Positions 29,307 to 40,639 of a stretch of DNA of 64,000 nt are shown here, piece by piece. This DNA is from Paracoccaceae bacterium (GTDB lineage: Bacteria; Pseudomonadota; Alphaproteobacteria; Rhodobacterales; Rhodobacteraceae). The notes below the pieces were generated by a model. It saw only the letters and a program-made list of their open reading frames with translations, was not told the origin of the DNA and did no database searches. Within the stretch, counting starts at the first letter, position 1. Every line of letters begins with the position of its first letter. The stretch covers positions 1 through 64,000 of the forward strand of contig JAIXPH010000065.1 of the NCBI GenBank assembly GCA_027486345.1, written 5' to 3'. The translations under genes and the position numbers were made by a program.

Positions 29307-29774
29307 TCATTCGTAGAGGATCGGCACAGCCAGACAGGCCAGCACCACCGCCGTCAGGATCAGGCGCAGGCGCATCCACCATGCCGGGGCCAGGCCCTGC
29401 CGGGCAAAGCTGAAATCCAGCAGGATCAGCCCGGCGAACCCCGCCGCAAGGTTCACCGCCGCATCGCCGGGCTGACCGTTGACCATGAAGAACGCCCAAA
29501 GGGCCGGGATCACCGACAGCGCGTAGCCCGCCGCCGCCGCCGCCCCCTTGGTCTTGGTCGCAAAGCCCCACAAGACGCCCGACATGAAGGACAGGATCAC
29601 GGTGCCATAGGTCAGGCTGACATAGGTGCCCTTGAACATCGGCGGCACCAGCGTACCGCCCCAGACCAGCGAGGGCGGATAAAGCACGTTGAGCGCCCCC
29701 CAGACAAAGGGGATCAGACCGGCCAGACCAAGGATCAGGGCAGAGCGGGGGATCGTGGCGTCGCGGTTGGTCAT
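29307..29774 (-). CDS. DUF3429 domain-containing membrane protein
   Basis: Five hydrophobic segments; MSGVLWGFATKTKG motif. Confidence 0.75.
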   Translation of the reverse strand: MTNRDATIPRSALILGLAGLIPFVWGALNVLYPPSLVWGGTLVPPMFKGTYVSLTYGTVILSFMSGVLWGFATKTKGAAAAAGYALSVIPALWAFFMVNGQPGDAAVNLAAGFAGLILLDFSFARQGLAPAWWMRLRLILTAVVLACLAVPILYE

Positions 29775-30235
29775 GGCGTCTCCGTCAGGGTGGCGATCAG
29801 GGCGGCGATGCGCTTCATGCGGGTCGGCGCGGTCTTTGCCGTGTCGATCTGATACAGCAAGCCGCGCCGCTTGCCTGCGGTCAAAGCCTCCCAGTCGGCG
29901 GTCAGACCTGCCGCGCGCAGGGCCGCAGCGATGTCATCGGGCACATCCACGCGGTCATCCGGGGCGGGGCGCAAGCGCACCTCAAGCCTTTCACCGGGTT
30001 TGATGCCGATGCGATCAAGCAGGCTTTGCCCAGCCCACAGGAACAGCCCGTCGAGGACCGGTGCCCGTGTCAGGGCGAGATTGACGGGGTGGTCGTTGAT
30101 CTCTCCCTCCACCCGTTTGGCCCCTTGCGCCGACAGGGCGGCGGCGGCTTCGGGCGGCAAGGGCAGGACAGTGTAGGTCGCCTTGCCCCAAACCATCGGC
30201 TGGACCGAGGCCTCGAAGCTGACCCACTCTGTCAT
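29771..30235 (-). CDS. YdeI/OmpD-associated, DUF1905-containing protein
   Basis: DUF1905-like [12 protein letters not shown]...[36 protein letters not shown]. Confidence 0.75.
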   Translation of the reverse strand: MTEWVSFEASVQPMVWGKATYTVLPLPPEAAAALSAQGAKRVEGEINDHPVNLALTRAPVLDGLFLWAGQSLLDRIGIKPGERLEVRLRPAPDDRVDVPDDIAAALRAAGLTADWEALTAGKRRGLLYQIDTAKTAPTRMKRIAALIATLTETP

Positions 30236-31185
30236 GCCGGTTCGCGCAGGATGCGGGGCACCTTGAATTCCACGGTCTCCACGGCGGTTTCCACCATTTC
30301 CACAGTGGTGGCATAGCGGGCGCGGAAGGCGTCGATCACCTCGTTCACCAGCACTTCGGGGGCGCTTGCCCCGGCAGTGACGCCCACGGCGCGGATGCCC
30401 TGCAAGGCGCGCCAGTCGATATCCGTCGCCCGCTGGACCAGTTGCGAATAGGCGCAACCAGCGGCGGAGCCCACCTCGACCAGACGCTTGGAGTTGGAGG
30501 AATTCGGCGCACCGATCACCAGAAGCGCATCAATCTTGGGGGCCACGGCCTTGACCGCCGCCTGACGGTTGGTGGTGGCATAGCAGATGTCTTCCTTGTG
30601 CGGGCCGATGATGGCCGGAAAGCGGGCCTGCAAGGCCGCCACGATCCCGGCAGTGTCATCCACGGACAGGGTGGTCTGGGTGATATAAGCCAGCTTGCCC
30701 GGATCGCGCACCGACAGCGTCGCCACATCCTCCGCGGTTTCGACCAGCAGCACTTCGCCGGGCGGCAATTGGCCCATGGTGCCCACGGTTTCGGGATGCC
30801 CGGCATGGCCGATCATCACCATCTGCAAGCCGTTTTCGGAATGGCGCTGGGCTTCGTTGTGCACCTTGGTCACCAAGGGGCAGGTGGCATCGACCGCAAT
30901 CATCCGGCGCGCCTCGGCGGCGGCGGGCACGGATTTCGGCACGCCATGCGCGGAAAAGATCACCGGGCGGTCATCGGGGCAGTCGTCCAGTTCCTCGACA
31001 AAGACCGCCCCCTTGGCGCGCAGGTCCTCGACCACATAGCGGTTGTGGACGATCTCGTGCCGCACATAGACCGGGGCGCCCCATTTCTCGATCGCCATCT
31101 CGACGATCTTGATCGCCCGGTCCACCCCGGCGCAGAATCCGCGCGGCGCGGCAAGGTAAAGCGTCAGCGGCGGCAGGTCGGTCAT
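30232..31185 (-). CDS. ispH: 4-hydroxy-3-methylbut-2-enyl diphosphate reductase
   Basis: [23 protein letters not shown]; conserved Fe-S cysteines. Confidence 0.97.
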   Translation of the reverse strand: MTDLPPLTLYLAAPRGFCAGVDRAIKIVEMAIEKWGAPVYVRHEIVHNRYVVEDLRAKGAVFVEELDDCPDDRPVIFSAHGVPKSVPAAAEARRMIAVDATCPLVTKVHNEAQRHSENGLQMVMIGHAGHPETVGTMGQLPPGEVLLVETAEDVATLSVRDPGKLAYITQTTLSVDDTAGIVAALQARFPAIIGPHKEDICYATTNRQAAVKAVAPKIDALLVIGAPNSSNSKRLVEVGSAAGCAYSQLVQRATDIDWRALQGIRAVGVTAGASAPEVLVNEVIDAFRARYATTVEMVETAVETVEFKVPRILREPA

Positions 31186-31379
31186 GGCATGGCTTCCGGC
31201 GAGAAAAGGACGGTTCCCCTAGCTACCGTGGATTGCCACAAGGCGCAAATGCCACATTTGCCGAAGATCTTGCAGGAAAGGCCAAGTTCCATGGTAAAGC
31301 CGTTTGCGATATCGTCGTCTTGCTACGGTGTGGGTCCGTTCGGCGAAAAGGTTCGACCGGGTGAATTGCCCGGGGGGGT

Positions 31380-33566
31380 GTGGTGTCTGTCAAGGATCGG
31401 TTGACCGCGTTTCAGCGCGCCTTCTGGGATGGGGGTGAGCTCAGCGAAGACGAATGGTATCGCGGCCTCGCCACGCGTGGCATGGGCATTGCCGTACTGA
31501 TCGTCGGGCTGATCTGGATCGGAGTCGGACTGGCCATCGACTCGCGGCTGATCGTCTTGCTGTCCACGGTGATGACCCTCGGGTCAGGGGTGGCGGTCTA
31601 TCTGGTCAGCTATGGACGCCCGACCTTGGGGCGCGTGCTGTGGTTCTGGACCTCGCTGATCGTCTTGATGATCGGGCATTTCAGCATTCACCCTTCGGCC
31701 AATGTCGATCAGCTTTATGCGCCGGTTCTGGCAGGGGTTTTCCTGAACTGTTCGATCCGGACGGAAAAGGCGCTGATCCTGTTCCTGATCGTGTCGATCC
31801 TTGGCTGTTGGCTGGGGGCAAATCTGTTGGGGGCCGATTTCTTCGGTCCGCCGATCATCGGGCATGAGATCGCGGAAACGGTCGTCGCCCCGGCGGCGAC
31901 GGCCTCTTCCATCCTTGTTGTCGGGGCCAATGTGCTGCTGTTCGCGCTGATCGCCGAGCGTTACAACGTCCGCATGGGGGCTGCCCGGCGCGAGGCCGAG
32001 GCGGCCAACCGGTCGAAAAGCGAATTCCTTGCCGCGATGAGCCATGAAATCCGCACCCCGATGAACGGGGTGATCGGGATGGCCGACATCCTTGCCGCGA
32101 CCGACCTGTCGCCGCAGCAGAACCGCAACCTCGGCACCATCCGCGATTCGGCGCTGTCCCTCCTGCGCATCATCGAGGACATTCTGGACATGTCGTCCAT
32201 CGAGGCGGGCAAGCTGCAACTGGTCGAAGAGCCGATGCCCTTGGCCGAGGTGATCGAAAGCACCTTGGACGCGCTGCGCCCCTATGGCGACCAACACAAC
32301 GTCATGGTGCATCTGCGGCTGCATCCGGGCTTGCCCACCATCGTGCGGGGCGATCCGGGGCGCATCCGGCAGATCGTGATGAACCTGCTGGGCAATGCCA
32401 TCAAATTCTCGCGCCGGCCCAAAGATGAACGGCCCGGGCAGGCCGCGCTGGTGGTTGCCCCCGATGCGGACGGCCGCATCAGTCTGCAATTCCGCGACGA
32501 CGGCATCGGCATCGCGCCGGATTTCCTGCCGCAGCTGTTCGAACCCTTCGGCCGGTCCGAGATGGTGACCACGCGGCGCTTTGGCGGCACCGGGCTTGGC
32601 CTTGCCATCGTGCGCCAGCTTGTGACCAAGATGGCCGGTGACATCACGGTCGAAAGCCAGCCCGGCCTTGGCGCGACCTTTATCGTGACCCTGCCCCTGC
32701 CGGTGCTGTCACCCGCCCCCACGGCGGCGAACCTGTCGGGCACGCGGGTGTTGCTGGCCGGTCTTGCCGATTGGCAGGCCGAGGATTGGCGCGCGGTTCT
32801 GGCCCCCACCGGCGCGCAGGTGCAGACCGCGACCTTGGCCGAAGCACAGGCCATTCTTGCCGATCCCCGGGCGGTCTCCCGGCGGCCGCCGATCCTTGTG
32901 CTGTCGGATTTTGACGGCGAGGGCCGGGAGGACGGTGCCCGGAACGCGGCCTTGGCTGTTGCGGCCCCTGATCAGCGCGTGGTGGTGATGACCCGGATGC
33001 GCAGCCGCCCGTCGGGTCTGATCGATCGGCAGATCCATCAGGTGCAGGCCTTGCCGATGCTGCCGTCGGAGGCGCTGGCGGCGGTCTTGTCCACGGCGGC
33101 GCTGTCACCCTCTGCCGATCCGCGATCCACCTCGGACGCGGCGCAGGGGGCGGCGCAGGGCGCGGCACGGATGCGTATCCTTGTGGCCGAGGACAATGAG
33201 ATCAATCAGGTCGTGCTGGCCACCCAGCTGGAGAAGATGGGCCATGATGCCGTCATCACCGGCGACGGGCTTGAAGCCTTGGCCGCGTGGCAAAGCCAGC
33301 GCTTCGATCTTGTGCTGACCGATTGCCACATGCCCAACATGGACGGTTTCGGTCTGACCGACGCCATCCGCCGCGAGGAACGCGAGCGTCGCCTGCCGCA
33401 GGTGCCCATCATCGCAGTGACCGCGAACGCGCAGGCAGGGGAAGGGGATCGCTGTCTGGCGCGCGGGATGACGGCCTATCTCTCCAAACCCGTGCGGATG
33501 GCGGATTTGCGCCGCGTGATCGACGGGACCCCTCCCGCGCAGCAGCCTTCGGCACGCCTGTCCTAA
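31380..33566 (+). CDS. Hybrid sensor histidine kinase/response regulator
   Basis: TM region, [14 protein letters not shown], HATPase, C-terminal [24 protein letters not shown]. Confidence 0.94.
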   Translation: MVSVKDRLTAFQRAFWDGGELSEDEWYRGLATRGMGIAVLIVGLIWIGVGLAIDSRLIVLLSTVMTLGSGVAVYLVSYGRPTLGRVLWFWTSLIVLMIGHFSIHPSANVDQLYAPVLAGVFLNCSIRTEKALILFLIVSILGCWLGANLLGADFFGPPIIGHEIAETVVAPAATASSILVVGANVLLFALIAERYNVRMGAARREAEAANRSKSEFLAAMSHEIRTPMNGVIGMADILAATDLSPQQNRNLGTIRDSALSLLRIIEDILDMSSIEAGKLQLVEEPMPLAEVIESTLDALRPYGDQHNVMVHLRLHPGLPTIVRGDPGRIRQIVMNLLGNAIKFSRRPKDERPGQAALVVAPDADGRISLQFRDDGIGIAPDFLPQLFEPFGRSEMVTTRRFGGTGLGLAIVRQLVTKMAGDITVESQPGLGATFIVTLPLPVLSPAPTAANLSGTRVLLAGLADWQAEDWRAVLAPTGAQVQTATLAEAQAILADPRAVSRRPPILVLSDFDGEGREDGARNAALAVAAPDQRVVVMTRMRSRPSGLIDRQIHQVQALPMLPSEALAAVLSTAALSPSADPRSTSDAAQGAAQGAARMRILVAEDNEINQVVLATQLEKMGHDAVITGDGLEALAAWQSQRFDLVLTDCHMPNMDGFGLTDAIRREERERRLPQVPIIAVTANAQAGEGDRCLARGMTAYLSKPVRMADLRRVIDGTPPAQQPSARLS

Positions 33567-34012
33567 CCGATCAGGCCGCTGGCCACGAGGGCCAGCACCA
33601 CATATCGGCTGGTCTTGGCGATCCCCACCAGCAGGAAGAACAGGTCCAGCCGCAGCCGCAGCGCGCCCGCCAGCGCGCAGGCAAGATCGCCCCCGGGCAG
33701 CCAGCTCACCAGCAGCACCCAGCGGCCCCAGCGGGCGAACCAGCGCTCCGCCTTGGCCATTGCGGCGGGGTCAGGGCGCAGGCGGGGCCAGCGGTCGAGC
33801 ACCGGCTCGAACATCCGCGCGCCCCGGCCCATGGCATAGGTCACCCCGGACCCGGCCGTATTGGCGACAGAAGCGACAAGCACCAGCAGCCACAGCTGAT
33901 CCGGCAAAGCTGCCACCGCGCCGACAAAGGCCACCTCGGATTGAAAGGGCACCGGTGTCGCGGCCAGAAAGGCCGCAAGGGCCAGGCCCGACAGGATGGA
34001 CAGCGTCAGCAT
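33563..34012 (-). CDS. YqaA/DedA-like membrane protein
   Basis: [44 protein letters not shown]. Confidence 0.85.
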   Translation of the reverse strand: MLTLSILSGLALAAFLAATPVPFQSEVAFVGAVAALPDQLWLLVLVASVANTAGSGVTYAMGRGARMFEPVLDRWPRLRPDPAAMAKAERWFARWGRWVLLVSWLPGGDLACALAGALRLRLDLFFLLVGIAKTSRYVVLALVASGLIG

Positions 34013-34025
34013 CGCGGCAACGTCG

Positions 34026-34628
34026 TCATCCGCGCTGCATGTGCAGCCGGTCTGCAAAGGCCCGCATCGCGGCGGACCCGTCAAACGCGGTCACCGGCAG
34101 GATCAGGCGCCCAGCGTCCGTCTCTCCCAGAATGTGCTGCCGCGTCACTGTCAGCCGATGCAACAGCCGCGGCCGGATGACCTTTGGTTTCGTCGTGCCT
34201 TCAGTCACGACCAGCCGGTCCGGCCACACCTCGACCTGCGCCGCAACAGGGCGGGGCAGGTCGCGCGACGCCTCGGCCATATGACCGCGCCGCCGCGCCC
34301 AGAGGGCCAGCCCGAGGGGCAGCATCAGGATCACCGCCGCCTCAAGCAGGGCAAAGCCACGACCGGGCGGCAGGGGCAGGCGGCGAGTCAGCACCTGCAA
34401 CCCCATCACGCCCGCCAGCAACGCCGAAGCGATCAGCCCCCGGCCCGCCCTGCGTTCGGCGCGGCGGGTGCTGATCCACGCGGCCACATCCCTGGGCGTC
34501 AGGGTGAAGGTCAGAACATGATCTGGCCTTGCGTCATTGATGAAAGAAGTGGCCGGCACTTCCCCAAGCGCCGGCCCGTCCGATGTCGTGAGTGGTGACT
34601 CGCCGACCAATGCCGAATTCCGTGTCAC
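34026..34628 (-). CDS. Hypothetical membrane protein
   Basis: Two TM segments, coding-like composition. Confidence 0.6.
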   Translation of the reverse strand: MTRNSALVGESPLTTSDGPALGEVPATSFINDARPDHVLTFTLTPRDVAAWISTRRAERRAGRGLIASALLAGVMGLQVLTRRLPLPPGRGFALLEAAVILMLPLGLALWARRRGHMAEASRDLPRPVAAQVEVWPDRLVVTEGTTKPKVIRPRLLHRLTVTRQHILGETDAGRLILPVTAFDGSAAMRAFADRLHMQRG

Positions 34629-35206
34629 TTGGCGTCGACCGTGACCTCTTCGCTGCGCGTGTCCATCGCGCGGGGTTCGCGGGGCGGACGCCCGATCACA
34701 TCGCGCAATTCGTCCAGCTCGATGAAGTTGTCGGCCTGACGGCGCAGTTCATCCGCGATCATCGGCGGTTGGCTGCGGATGGTGGACACGACCGATACGC
34801 GCACGCCCTGCCGTTGCAGGCTTTCGACCAGCGGCCGGAAATCGCCATCGCCCGAGAACAGCACGATATGGTCAACACGCGGGGCCAGTTCCATGGCATC
34901 GACGGTCAGTTCGATGTCCATGTTGCCTTTGACCTTACGCCGGCCTTGACTGTCGGTGTATTCCTTGGCGGGCTTCGTCACCATGGTGAAGCCGTTGTAA
35001 TTCAGCCAATCCACCAACGGACGGATGGGTGAGTATTCGTCGTTTTCCAGCAGGGCGGTGTAGTAGAACGCCCGCAACAACTTGCCGCGGCGCATGAATT
35101 CCTGACGCAGCAACTTGTAATCGATGTCAAAGCCCAGCGATTTTGCTGCCGCGTAGAGGTTGGAGCCATCTATGAACAGCGCAAGCCGTTCGTCCTTGTA
35201 GAACAT
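34625..35206 (-). CDS. NYN/LabA-like PIN-type RNase family protein
   Basis: LALFIDGSNLYAAAKSLGFDIDY; KGNMDIELTVDAM; ILFSGDGDFRPLVE. Confidence 0.92.
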   Translation of the reverse strand: MFYKDERLALFIDGSNLYAAAKSLGFDIDYKLLRQEFMRRGKLLRAFYYTALLENDEYSPIRPLVDWLNYNGFTMVTKPAKEYTDSQGRRKVKGNMDIELTVDAMELAPRVDHIVLFSGDGDFRPLVESLQRQGVRVSVVSTIRSQPPMIADELRRQADNFIELDELRDVIGRPPREPRAMDTRSEEVTVDAK

Positions 35207-35352
35207 GAAGGGTGTTCCTTTGAATAGGATGCTGCCAATCGGTTGTGTTTGAACGTAACGGGTGCATCATGAGAAAAAACGATTGACCAACGCTTAAGAG
35301 GTATCACCCGGACCATGGACAACAAGCGCCCCTATACCAATGGATACGACAT

Positions 35353-35934
35353 TTGACGCAAAGCCCCCCACGACTTCTGGTTGCCGCAGGCGGAAATCTT
35401 CCTCTTGGGGGCGACTCGCCTGAATTGACTATTCTGGCGGCGTTTCGCCGGGTCGCAGCCAAGGGAATCACCGGGCTGGTCGCCAGTCGCCTGTATCGCA
35501 CGCCCTGCTTTCCTGTGGGCGCCGGCCCTGACTATGTGAACGCGGCTTTCGCTGCGGATGTTCCCAGCGGCGTGTCACCTGATGCGATTCTGTCCTTGCT
35601 GCATGAGGTGGAAGCCGAGATGGGGCGCACGCGTGAGACACGGTGGGGGATGCGGACGCTGGACCTCGACCTGATCGCGCTGGGCGACGCCGTGCTGCCG
35701 GATGTGGCGACGCAGGACCGGTGGCGTGCCCTGCCGCCCGAAACGCAACGGCAGGTGGCCCCGGATCGGCTGATCCTGCCGCATCCGCGCCTGCAGGAGC
35801 GGGCTTTCGTTCTGGTGCCCTTGGCGGATGTGGCCCCAGACTGGTGCCACCCGCGCCTTAACCTGACCGTGGCACAGATGCTGGCGGCGCTGCCCGCCGC
35901 CGACCGCAACGAGGTGGTGGCGCTATCTGTCTGA
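35353..35934 (+). CDS. folK: HPPK, 2-amino-4-hydroxy-6-hydroxymethyldihydropteridine diphosphokinase
   Basis: AAGGNLPLG; RWGMRTLDLDLIALGD; LPHPRLQERAFVLVPL. Confidence 0.93.
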   Translation: MTQSPPRLLVAAGGNLPLGGDSPELTILAAFRRVAAKGITGLVASRLYRTPCFPVGAGPDYVNAAFAADVPSGVSPDAILSLLHEVEAEMGRTRETRWGMRTLDLDLIALGDAVLPDVATQDRWRALPPETQRQVAPDRLILPHPRLQERAFVLVPLADVAPDWCHPRLNLTVAQMLAALPAADRNEVVALSV

Positions 35935-35942
35935 TTCAGCGC

Positions 35943-35971
35943 TTGTCAAGGGTGTTGTGACGTCTTACATA
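35943..35971 (+). promoter_or_regulatory. Candidate sigma70-type promoter for rpoZ-rsh
   Basis: TTGTCA (35943-35948) N17 TACATA (35966-35971), 38 nt before rpoZ ATG. Confidence 0.55.
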
Positions 35972-36008
35972 GACGCTTCCATGCCCCCCTTCCAGATTGG
36001 AGCATCCC

Positions 36009-36362
36009 ATGGCCCGCGTGACGGTCGAAGATTGCGTTGACAAAGTCCCGAACCGGTTCGAACTGGTGATGCTGGCGGCCCACCGTGCGCGCGAAGTCGC
36101 CGCCGGATCGCCCATCGGCATCGACCGCGACAATGACAAGAACCCCGTCGTCGCCCTGCGCGAGATTGCCGAAGAAACGCAATCCGCCGAAGCGCTGCGC
36201 GAACGGATGATCGAAAGCCACCAGACCCAGATCGAGGTGGACGAACCCGAAGACGACCAGATGGCCCTGCTGATGTCCGGCGAAATCGACCGCCCGATGC
36301 AGGACGACATGTCGGAAGAAAAACTCTTGCGCGCGCTGATGGAAGCGCAGGGCGAGAACTGA
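36009..36362 (+). CDS. rpoZ: RNA polymerase omega subunit
   Basis: [31 protein letters not shown]. Confidence 0.97.
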   Translation: MARVTVEDCVDKVPNRFELVMLAAHRAREVAAGSPIGIDRDNDKNPVVALREIAEETQSAEALRERMIESHQTQIEVDEPEDDQMALLMSGEIDRPMQDDMSEEKLLRALMEAQGEN

Positions 36363-36379
36363 GAACGGAACGCGGATAA

Positions 36380-36399
36380 AACCGGCAGTTTGGCCGGTT
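36380..36399 (+). other. Stem-loop between rpoZ and rsh (AACCGGC-AGTTTG-GCCGGTT)
   Basis: 7-bp inverted repeat without T tract. Confidence 0.6.
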
Positions 36400-36408
36400 G
36401 GCGGGGCG

Positions 36409-38547
36409 GTGATGATCGACGTTGAAGACCTCATCGCCCTTGTCCGCAACTACAACCCGCGCACAAATGCCGATCTGATCCGCCGGGCCTATGCCTATGG
36501 CAAGCAGATGCATGACGGGCAGTTCCGCAAATCCGGAGAACCCTATTTCACCCATCCTGTCGCCGTCGCCGCCATCCTGACCGAACAACGGCTGGATGAC
36601 GCGACCATCGTGACGGCGCTGCTGCACGACACCATCGAAGACACGCGCTCCACCTACACCGAGGTGGCGCAGTTGTTCGGCGAGGATGTCGCCGAACTGG
36701 TCGATGGCGTGACCAAACTGACCAACCTGCAACTCTCCTCGACCCAAAGCCAGCAGGCAGAAAACTTCCGCAAGCTGTTCATGGCGATGTCCAAGGATTT
36801 GCGGGTGATTCTGGTCAAGCTGGCCGACCGGCTGCACAACATGCGCACGATCAAGAGCATGAAGCCGGAAAAGCAGGCCCAGAAGGCGCGCGAAACGATG
36901 GAGATCTTCGCTCCGCTCGCAGGCCGGATGGGCATGCAGTGGATGCGCGAGGAGTTGGAAGACCTCGCCTTTCGCGTGCTGAACCCCGATGCGCGCAATT
37001 CGATCATCCGCCGCTTCATCACCCTGCAACGCGAAGCGGGCGATGTGGTGCACAAGATCAGCGCCGACATCCGGCTGGAACTGGAGCGCGTGCAGATCGA
37101 GGCCGACGTTTATGGCCGCGCGAAGAAGCCCTATTCCATCTGGCGCAAGATGCAGGAAAAGGACCTTGCGTTCAGTCGCCTGTCCGACATCTACGGCTTT
37201 CGCGTCATCTGCAATTCGGTGCCCGACTGCTACCGCATCCTTGGCGTGATCCACCAACGCTGGCGTGCGGTGCCGGGGCGGTTCAAGGATTACATCAGCC
37301 AGCCCAAGACCAACGGTTACCGCTCGATCCACACCACCGTGTCTGGCCGCGACGGCAAGCGGGTGGAAGTGCAGATCCGCACCCGCGACATGCACGAGGT
37401 GGCCGAAGCAGGCGTGGCCGCGCATTGGTCCTACAAGGAAGGCGTGCGCGCGGTGAACCCCTTCGCCGTCGATCCGGCGAACTGGATTTCCTCCATCACC
37501 GAACGGTTTGACGAGGGCGACCACAACGAGTTTCTCGAACATGTCAAAATGGAGATGTATTCCGATCAGGTGTTCTGCTTCACGCCCAAAGGGGATGTGG
37601 TGCAATTGCCGCGGGGTGCGACGCCATTGGACTATGCCTATGCCATCCATACGCGGATCGGGAACTCCTGCGTCTCGGCCAAGGTCGATGGCATCCGCGT
37701 GCCGCTGTGGACGCGGCTGAAGAACGGCCAATCGGTCGAGATCATCACGGCCGAAGGCCAACGCCCACAGGCCAGTTGGATCGACATCGTGACGACCGGC
37801 CGCGCCAAAGCCGCGATCCGCAAATCCCTTCGCGAAGAGGATCGCGGGCGCTTCGTCAAGCTGGGGCAGGAACTGGCGCGCGCGGCCTTTGACCACATCG
37901 GCAAGCGCGCCACCGACAAGGCGCTTCGGACAGCGGCCAAGATGCTGGGTCTGGCCGATGAGATGGACCTGCTGGCGCGGCTGGGCAGTGCCGAAGTCAC
38001 CGCCCGTCGGGTGGTCGAATTGCTCTATCCCGAACTCGCGCTGCAACGCAGCGATGAGGTGGACGCGCAGCGCCCCGTGGTGGGCCTGTCCGATGACCAG
38101 TCCTTCCGCCGTGCGGGTTGCTGCCAGCCGGTGCCGGGCGAGCGTATCGTGGGCATCACCTATCGGGGCCAAGGCGTGGTCGTTCACGCCATCGACTGCC
38201 CCGCGCTTGAGGAATTCGAGGAACAGCCCGGTCGCTGGGTCGATCTGCACTGGCATTCCGGGCGCCATGCGGCGGTGCACACGGTCAGCCTCGAGTTGAC
38301 GATTTCGAACGATTCCGGGGTGCTGGGTCGCATTTGCACCGTGATTGGCGAGCAGAAAGCCAATATCAGCGATCTGCGCTTCACGGATCGTAAACCGGAT
38401 TACTACAGGGTCATCGTCGATGTCGATCTGCGGGATGTCGAACATTTGCACATGGTGATGACCGCCCTTGAAGCAGAGACCGACGTGGCGCAAATCTTGC
38501 GTCACCGCGACCTGTCACGCAAACCAGCGACACGCGCGCAGGAGTAG
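36409..38547 (+). CDS. rsh: Bifunctional (p)ppGpp synthetase/hydrolase RelA/SpoT (Rsh)
   Basis: HD domain ALLHDTIEDT, synthetase YRSIHTTV, TGS and ACT domains. Confidence 0.96.
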   Translation: MMIDVEDLIALVRNYNPRTNADLIRRAYAYGKQMHDGQFRKSGEPYFTHPVAVAAILTEQRLDDATIVTALLHDTIEDTRSTYTEVAQLFGEDVAELVDGVTKLTNLQLSSTQSQQAENFRKLFMAMSKDLRVILVKLADRLHNMRTIKSMKPEKQAQKARETMEIFAPLAGRMGMQWMREELEDLAFRVLNPDARNSIIRRFITLQREAGDVVHKISADIRLELERVQIEADVYGRAKKPYSIWRKMQEKDLAFSRLSDIYGFRVICNSVPDCYRILGVIHQRWRAVPGRFKDYISQPKTNGYRSIHTTVSGRDGKRVEVQIRTRDMHEVAEAGVAAHWSYKEGVRAVNPFAVDPANWISSITERFDEGDHNEFLEHVKMEMYSDQVFCFTPKGDVVQLPRGATPLDYAYAIHTRIGNSCVSAKVDGIRVPLWTRLKNGQSVEIITAEGQRPQASWIDIVTTGRAKAAIRKSLREEDRGRFVKLGQELARAAFDHIGKRATDKALRTAAKMLGLADEMDLLARLGSAEVTARRVVELLYPELALQRSDEVDAQRPVVGLSDDQSFRRAGCCQPVPGERIVGITYRGQGVVVHAIDCPALEEFEEQPGRWVDLHWHSGRHAAVHTVSLELTISNDSGVLGRICTVIGEQKANISDLRFTDRKPDYYRVIVDVDLRDVEHLHMVMTALEAETDVAQILRHRDLSRKPATRAQE

Positions 38548-38552
38548 GTCCA

Positions 38553-39260
38553 GTGGTCTTCAAACGTCGCAACCCCCGCACGCTTTGGGAATGGACCCGT
38601 GAGATGGTCTATCCCACCGGCGGGTTCAAACGCGCGACCCGCTACGTCATCCACCGCATGCGCCGCCTGCCCGACACACCGCACCGCATCGCGCGGGGGG
38701 TGTTCGCCGGGTCGATGGTCGGATTTCTGCCGCTGCCGGGGATGCAATTCGTCGCGGCGTGGCTGGCGTCACGGGCGGTGAACGGCAACCTCTTGGCGGC
38801 GCTTTTGGCCACGTTCAACACCAACCCGCTGACCACACCCTTCTTTGCGGTGTTGGCGATGACGCTGGGCCATTGGATCCTTGGCATCCAACAACCCCTG
38901 ACGGCGGAATACATTGGCATGGCCTTTGCCAATGCCGGGTCTGATCTGTGGTTCAATGTGAAGGCGGTCTTTGGGCCGGAACATGCCCGCTGGGAAGGCT
39001 TGATCCAATTCTGGCACGAAATCTACGTCCCCTACTTCATCGGGGCGTTGGGTCCGGGCACCATTCTTTCGGTGATCTTTTACTACGTCACGATCCCTCT
39101 CGTCGTGGCCTATCAAAAAGCCCGTGCCGCCACCGCACGAGACCGCAGTGAGCGTCGGTCCAAGCTGCGCGCAACTTTGGCCGAAGCCGCCTTGCGCTTG
39201 AAACCAAAGGCGGAAAAGTCCGACTCCAATGGGGATGACGGGGGCAAGGGGGCGGCCTAG
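38553..39260 (+). CDS. DUF2062 domain-containing protein
   Basis: RIARGVFAGSMVGFLPLPGMQFVAAWLASRAVNGNL...FNTNPLTTP. Confidence 0.88.
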   Translation: MVFKRRNPRTLWEWTREMVYPTGGFKRATRYVIHRMRRLPDTPHRIARGVFAGSMVGFLPLPGMQFVAAWLASRAVNGNLLAALLATFNTNPLTTPFFAVLAMTLGHWILGIQQPLTAEYIGMAFANAGSDLWFNVKAVFGPEHARWEGLIQFWHEIYVPYFIGALGPGTILSVIFYYVTIPLVVAYQKARAATARDRSERRSKLRATLAEAALRLKPKAEKSDSNGDDGGKGAA

Positions 39261-39324
39261 ATTGCCCCTTGATGCGGGCGAATGTCGGCGCAACACTTTT
39301 GAACATGAGCAGGCGGGACTGAAG

Positions 39325-40083
39325 ATGGCAGGGCAGGGGCGGCTTAGGCTGGGCGTCAACATCGACCACGTGGCCACGGTCAGGAATGCGCGCGGGTCGG
39401 TCTGGCCCGAACCCTTGCGCGCCGCCCTGCTGGCCGAGGCGGCCGGGGCTGATGGCATCACCGCCCATCTGCGCGAAGACCGCCGCCACATCCGCGACGG
39501 CGACATTGCCGCGCTGAAGGCCGCTTTGTCGATTCCGCTGAACTTTGAATGCGCCGCCACCGATGAGATGGCGCGCATCGTTCTGGAAACACGGCCCCAT
39601 GCCGTCTGCCTTGTCCCGGAAAAGCGCGAGGAACGGACGACCGAAGGTGGTCTAGATGTGGCGGGCGATCAGGCGCGGCTGACCGAATACCTCAAACCCC
39701 TGCGCGATGCCGGGTGCCGCGTGTCGATGTTCATCGGCCACGATGCCCGCCAGATTGAGGCAAGTGCCGTGATTGGGGCGGCGGTGGTGGAACTGCACAC
39801 CGGGCGCTATTCCGAACTTCACGCCGAAGGGCGCTTTGATGAGGCGGAAGAGGAACTCGACGGTCTGCGCCAAGGCGCGCGCATCGCCCATGCGCTGGGC
39901 CTTGAGGTCCACGCCGGCCACGGTCTGACCTATGACAACGTCGAACCCATCGCCGCGATGCCCGAGGTGATGGAACTCAACATCGGCCACTTCCTGATCG
40001 GCGAGGCGATCTTCCGAGGCCTCGGCCCGTCCATCGAGGAAATGCGCCGCCGGATGGACCTTGCCCGCGGGGGGGCCGCGTGA
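39325..40083 (+). CDS. pdxJ: Pyridoxine 5'-phosphate synthase
   Basis: [40 protein letters not shown]. Confidence 0.97.
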   Translation: MAGQGRLRLGVNIDHVATVRNARGSVWPEPLRAALLAEAAGADGITAHLREDRRHIRDGDIAALKAALSIPLNFECAATDEMARIVLETRPHAVCLVPEKREERTTEGGLDVAGDQARLTEYLKPLRDAGCRVSMFIGHDARQIEASAVIGAAVVELHTGRYSELHAEGRFDEAEEELDGLRQGARIAHALGLEVHAGHGLTYDNVEPIAAMPEVMELNIGHFLIGEAIFRGLGPSIEEMRRRMDLARGGAA

Positions 40084-40135
40084 TCGGAGCGCCCGCGTTT
40101 TCTGCAAAGCGTCGTCGCTGCGGGGCGGGCGCGTG

Positions 40136-40558
40136 ATGATCCTTGGCATCGGCACGGACCTTGCCAATATCGAACGCATCGCCGCGACGCTGGAGCGCTT
40201 TGGCGACCGCTTCCGCAACCGCGTCTTTACCGAAGCCGAACAGCGCAAGGCCGAAGCCCGCGCCGACATCGCCGGCACCTATGCCAAGCGCTGGGCGGCG
40301 AAAGAGGCCTGCTCCAAGGCGTTGGGCACCGGGTTGCGCATGGGAATCTCGTGGAAGGACATGGCGGTGACCAACCTGCCCTCGGGCCAGCCCGTGATGC
40401 ATGTCACCGGCTGGGCGGCAGAGCGTCTGCGCGCCATGACCCCGCCCGGCCACGAAGCCGTGATCCATGTGACCTTGACCGATGACCACCCTTGGGCGCA
40501 GGCCTTCGTCGTGATCGAGGCGCGCCCCATCGCAGTCCCCGGCACCCACGAAACTTGA
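40136..40558 (+). CDS. acpS: Holo-[acyl-carrier-protein] synthase
   Basis: [33 protein letters not shown]. Confidence 0.96.
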   Translation: MILGIGTDLANIERIAATLERFGDRFRNRVFTEAEQRKAEARADIAGTYAKRWAAKEACSKALGTGLRMGISWKDMAVTNLPSGQPVMHVTGWAAERLRAMTPPGHEAVIHVTLTDDHPWAQAFVVIEARPIAVPGTHET

Positions 40559-40639
40559 CTTTTCCCGCGCCCGCGGCGCAAAAGCCCGACATTCCCCCGG
40601 CCCGCATGGCGCGACCGGCCCAGCAGACAGGAAAGCCCG

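Noticed and set aside
35965-38505. 846-aa minus-strand ORF opposite rpoZ/rsh
   Set aside because: Antisense to clear RpoZ and Rsh; His/Arg/Gly-rich composition typical of shadow frames.
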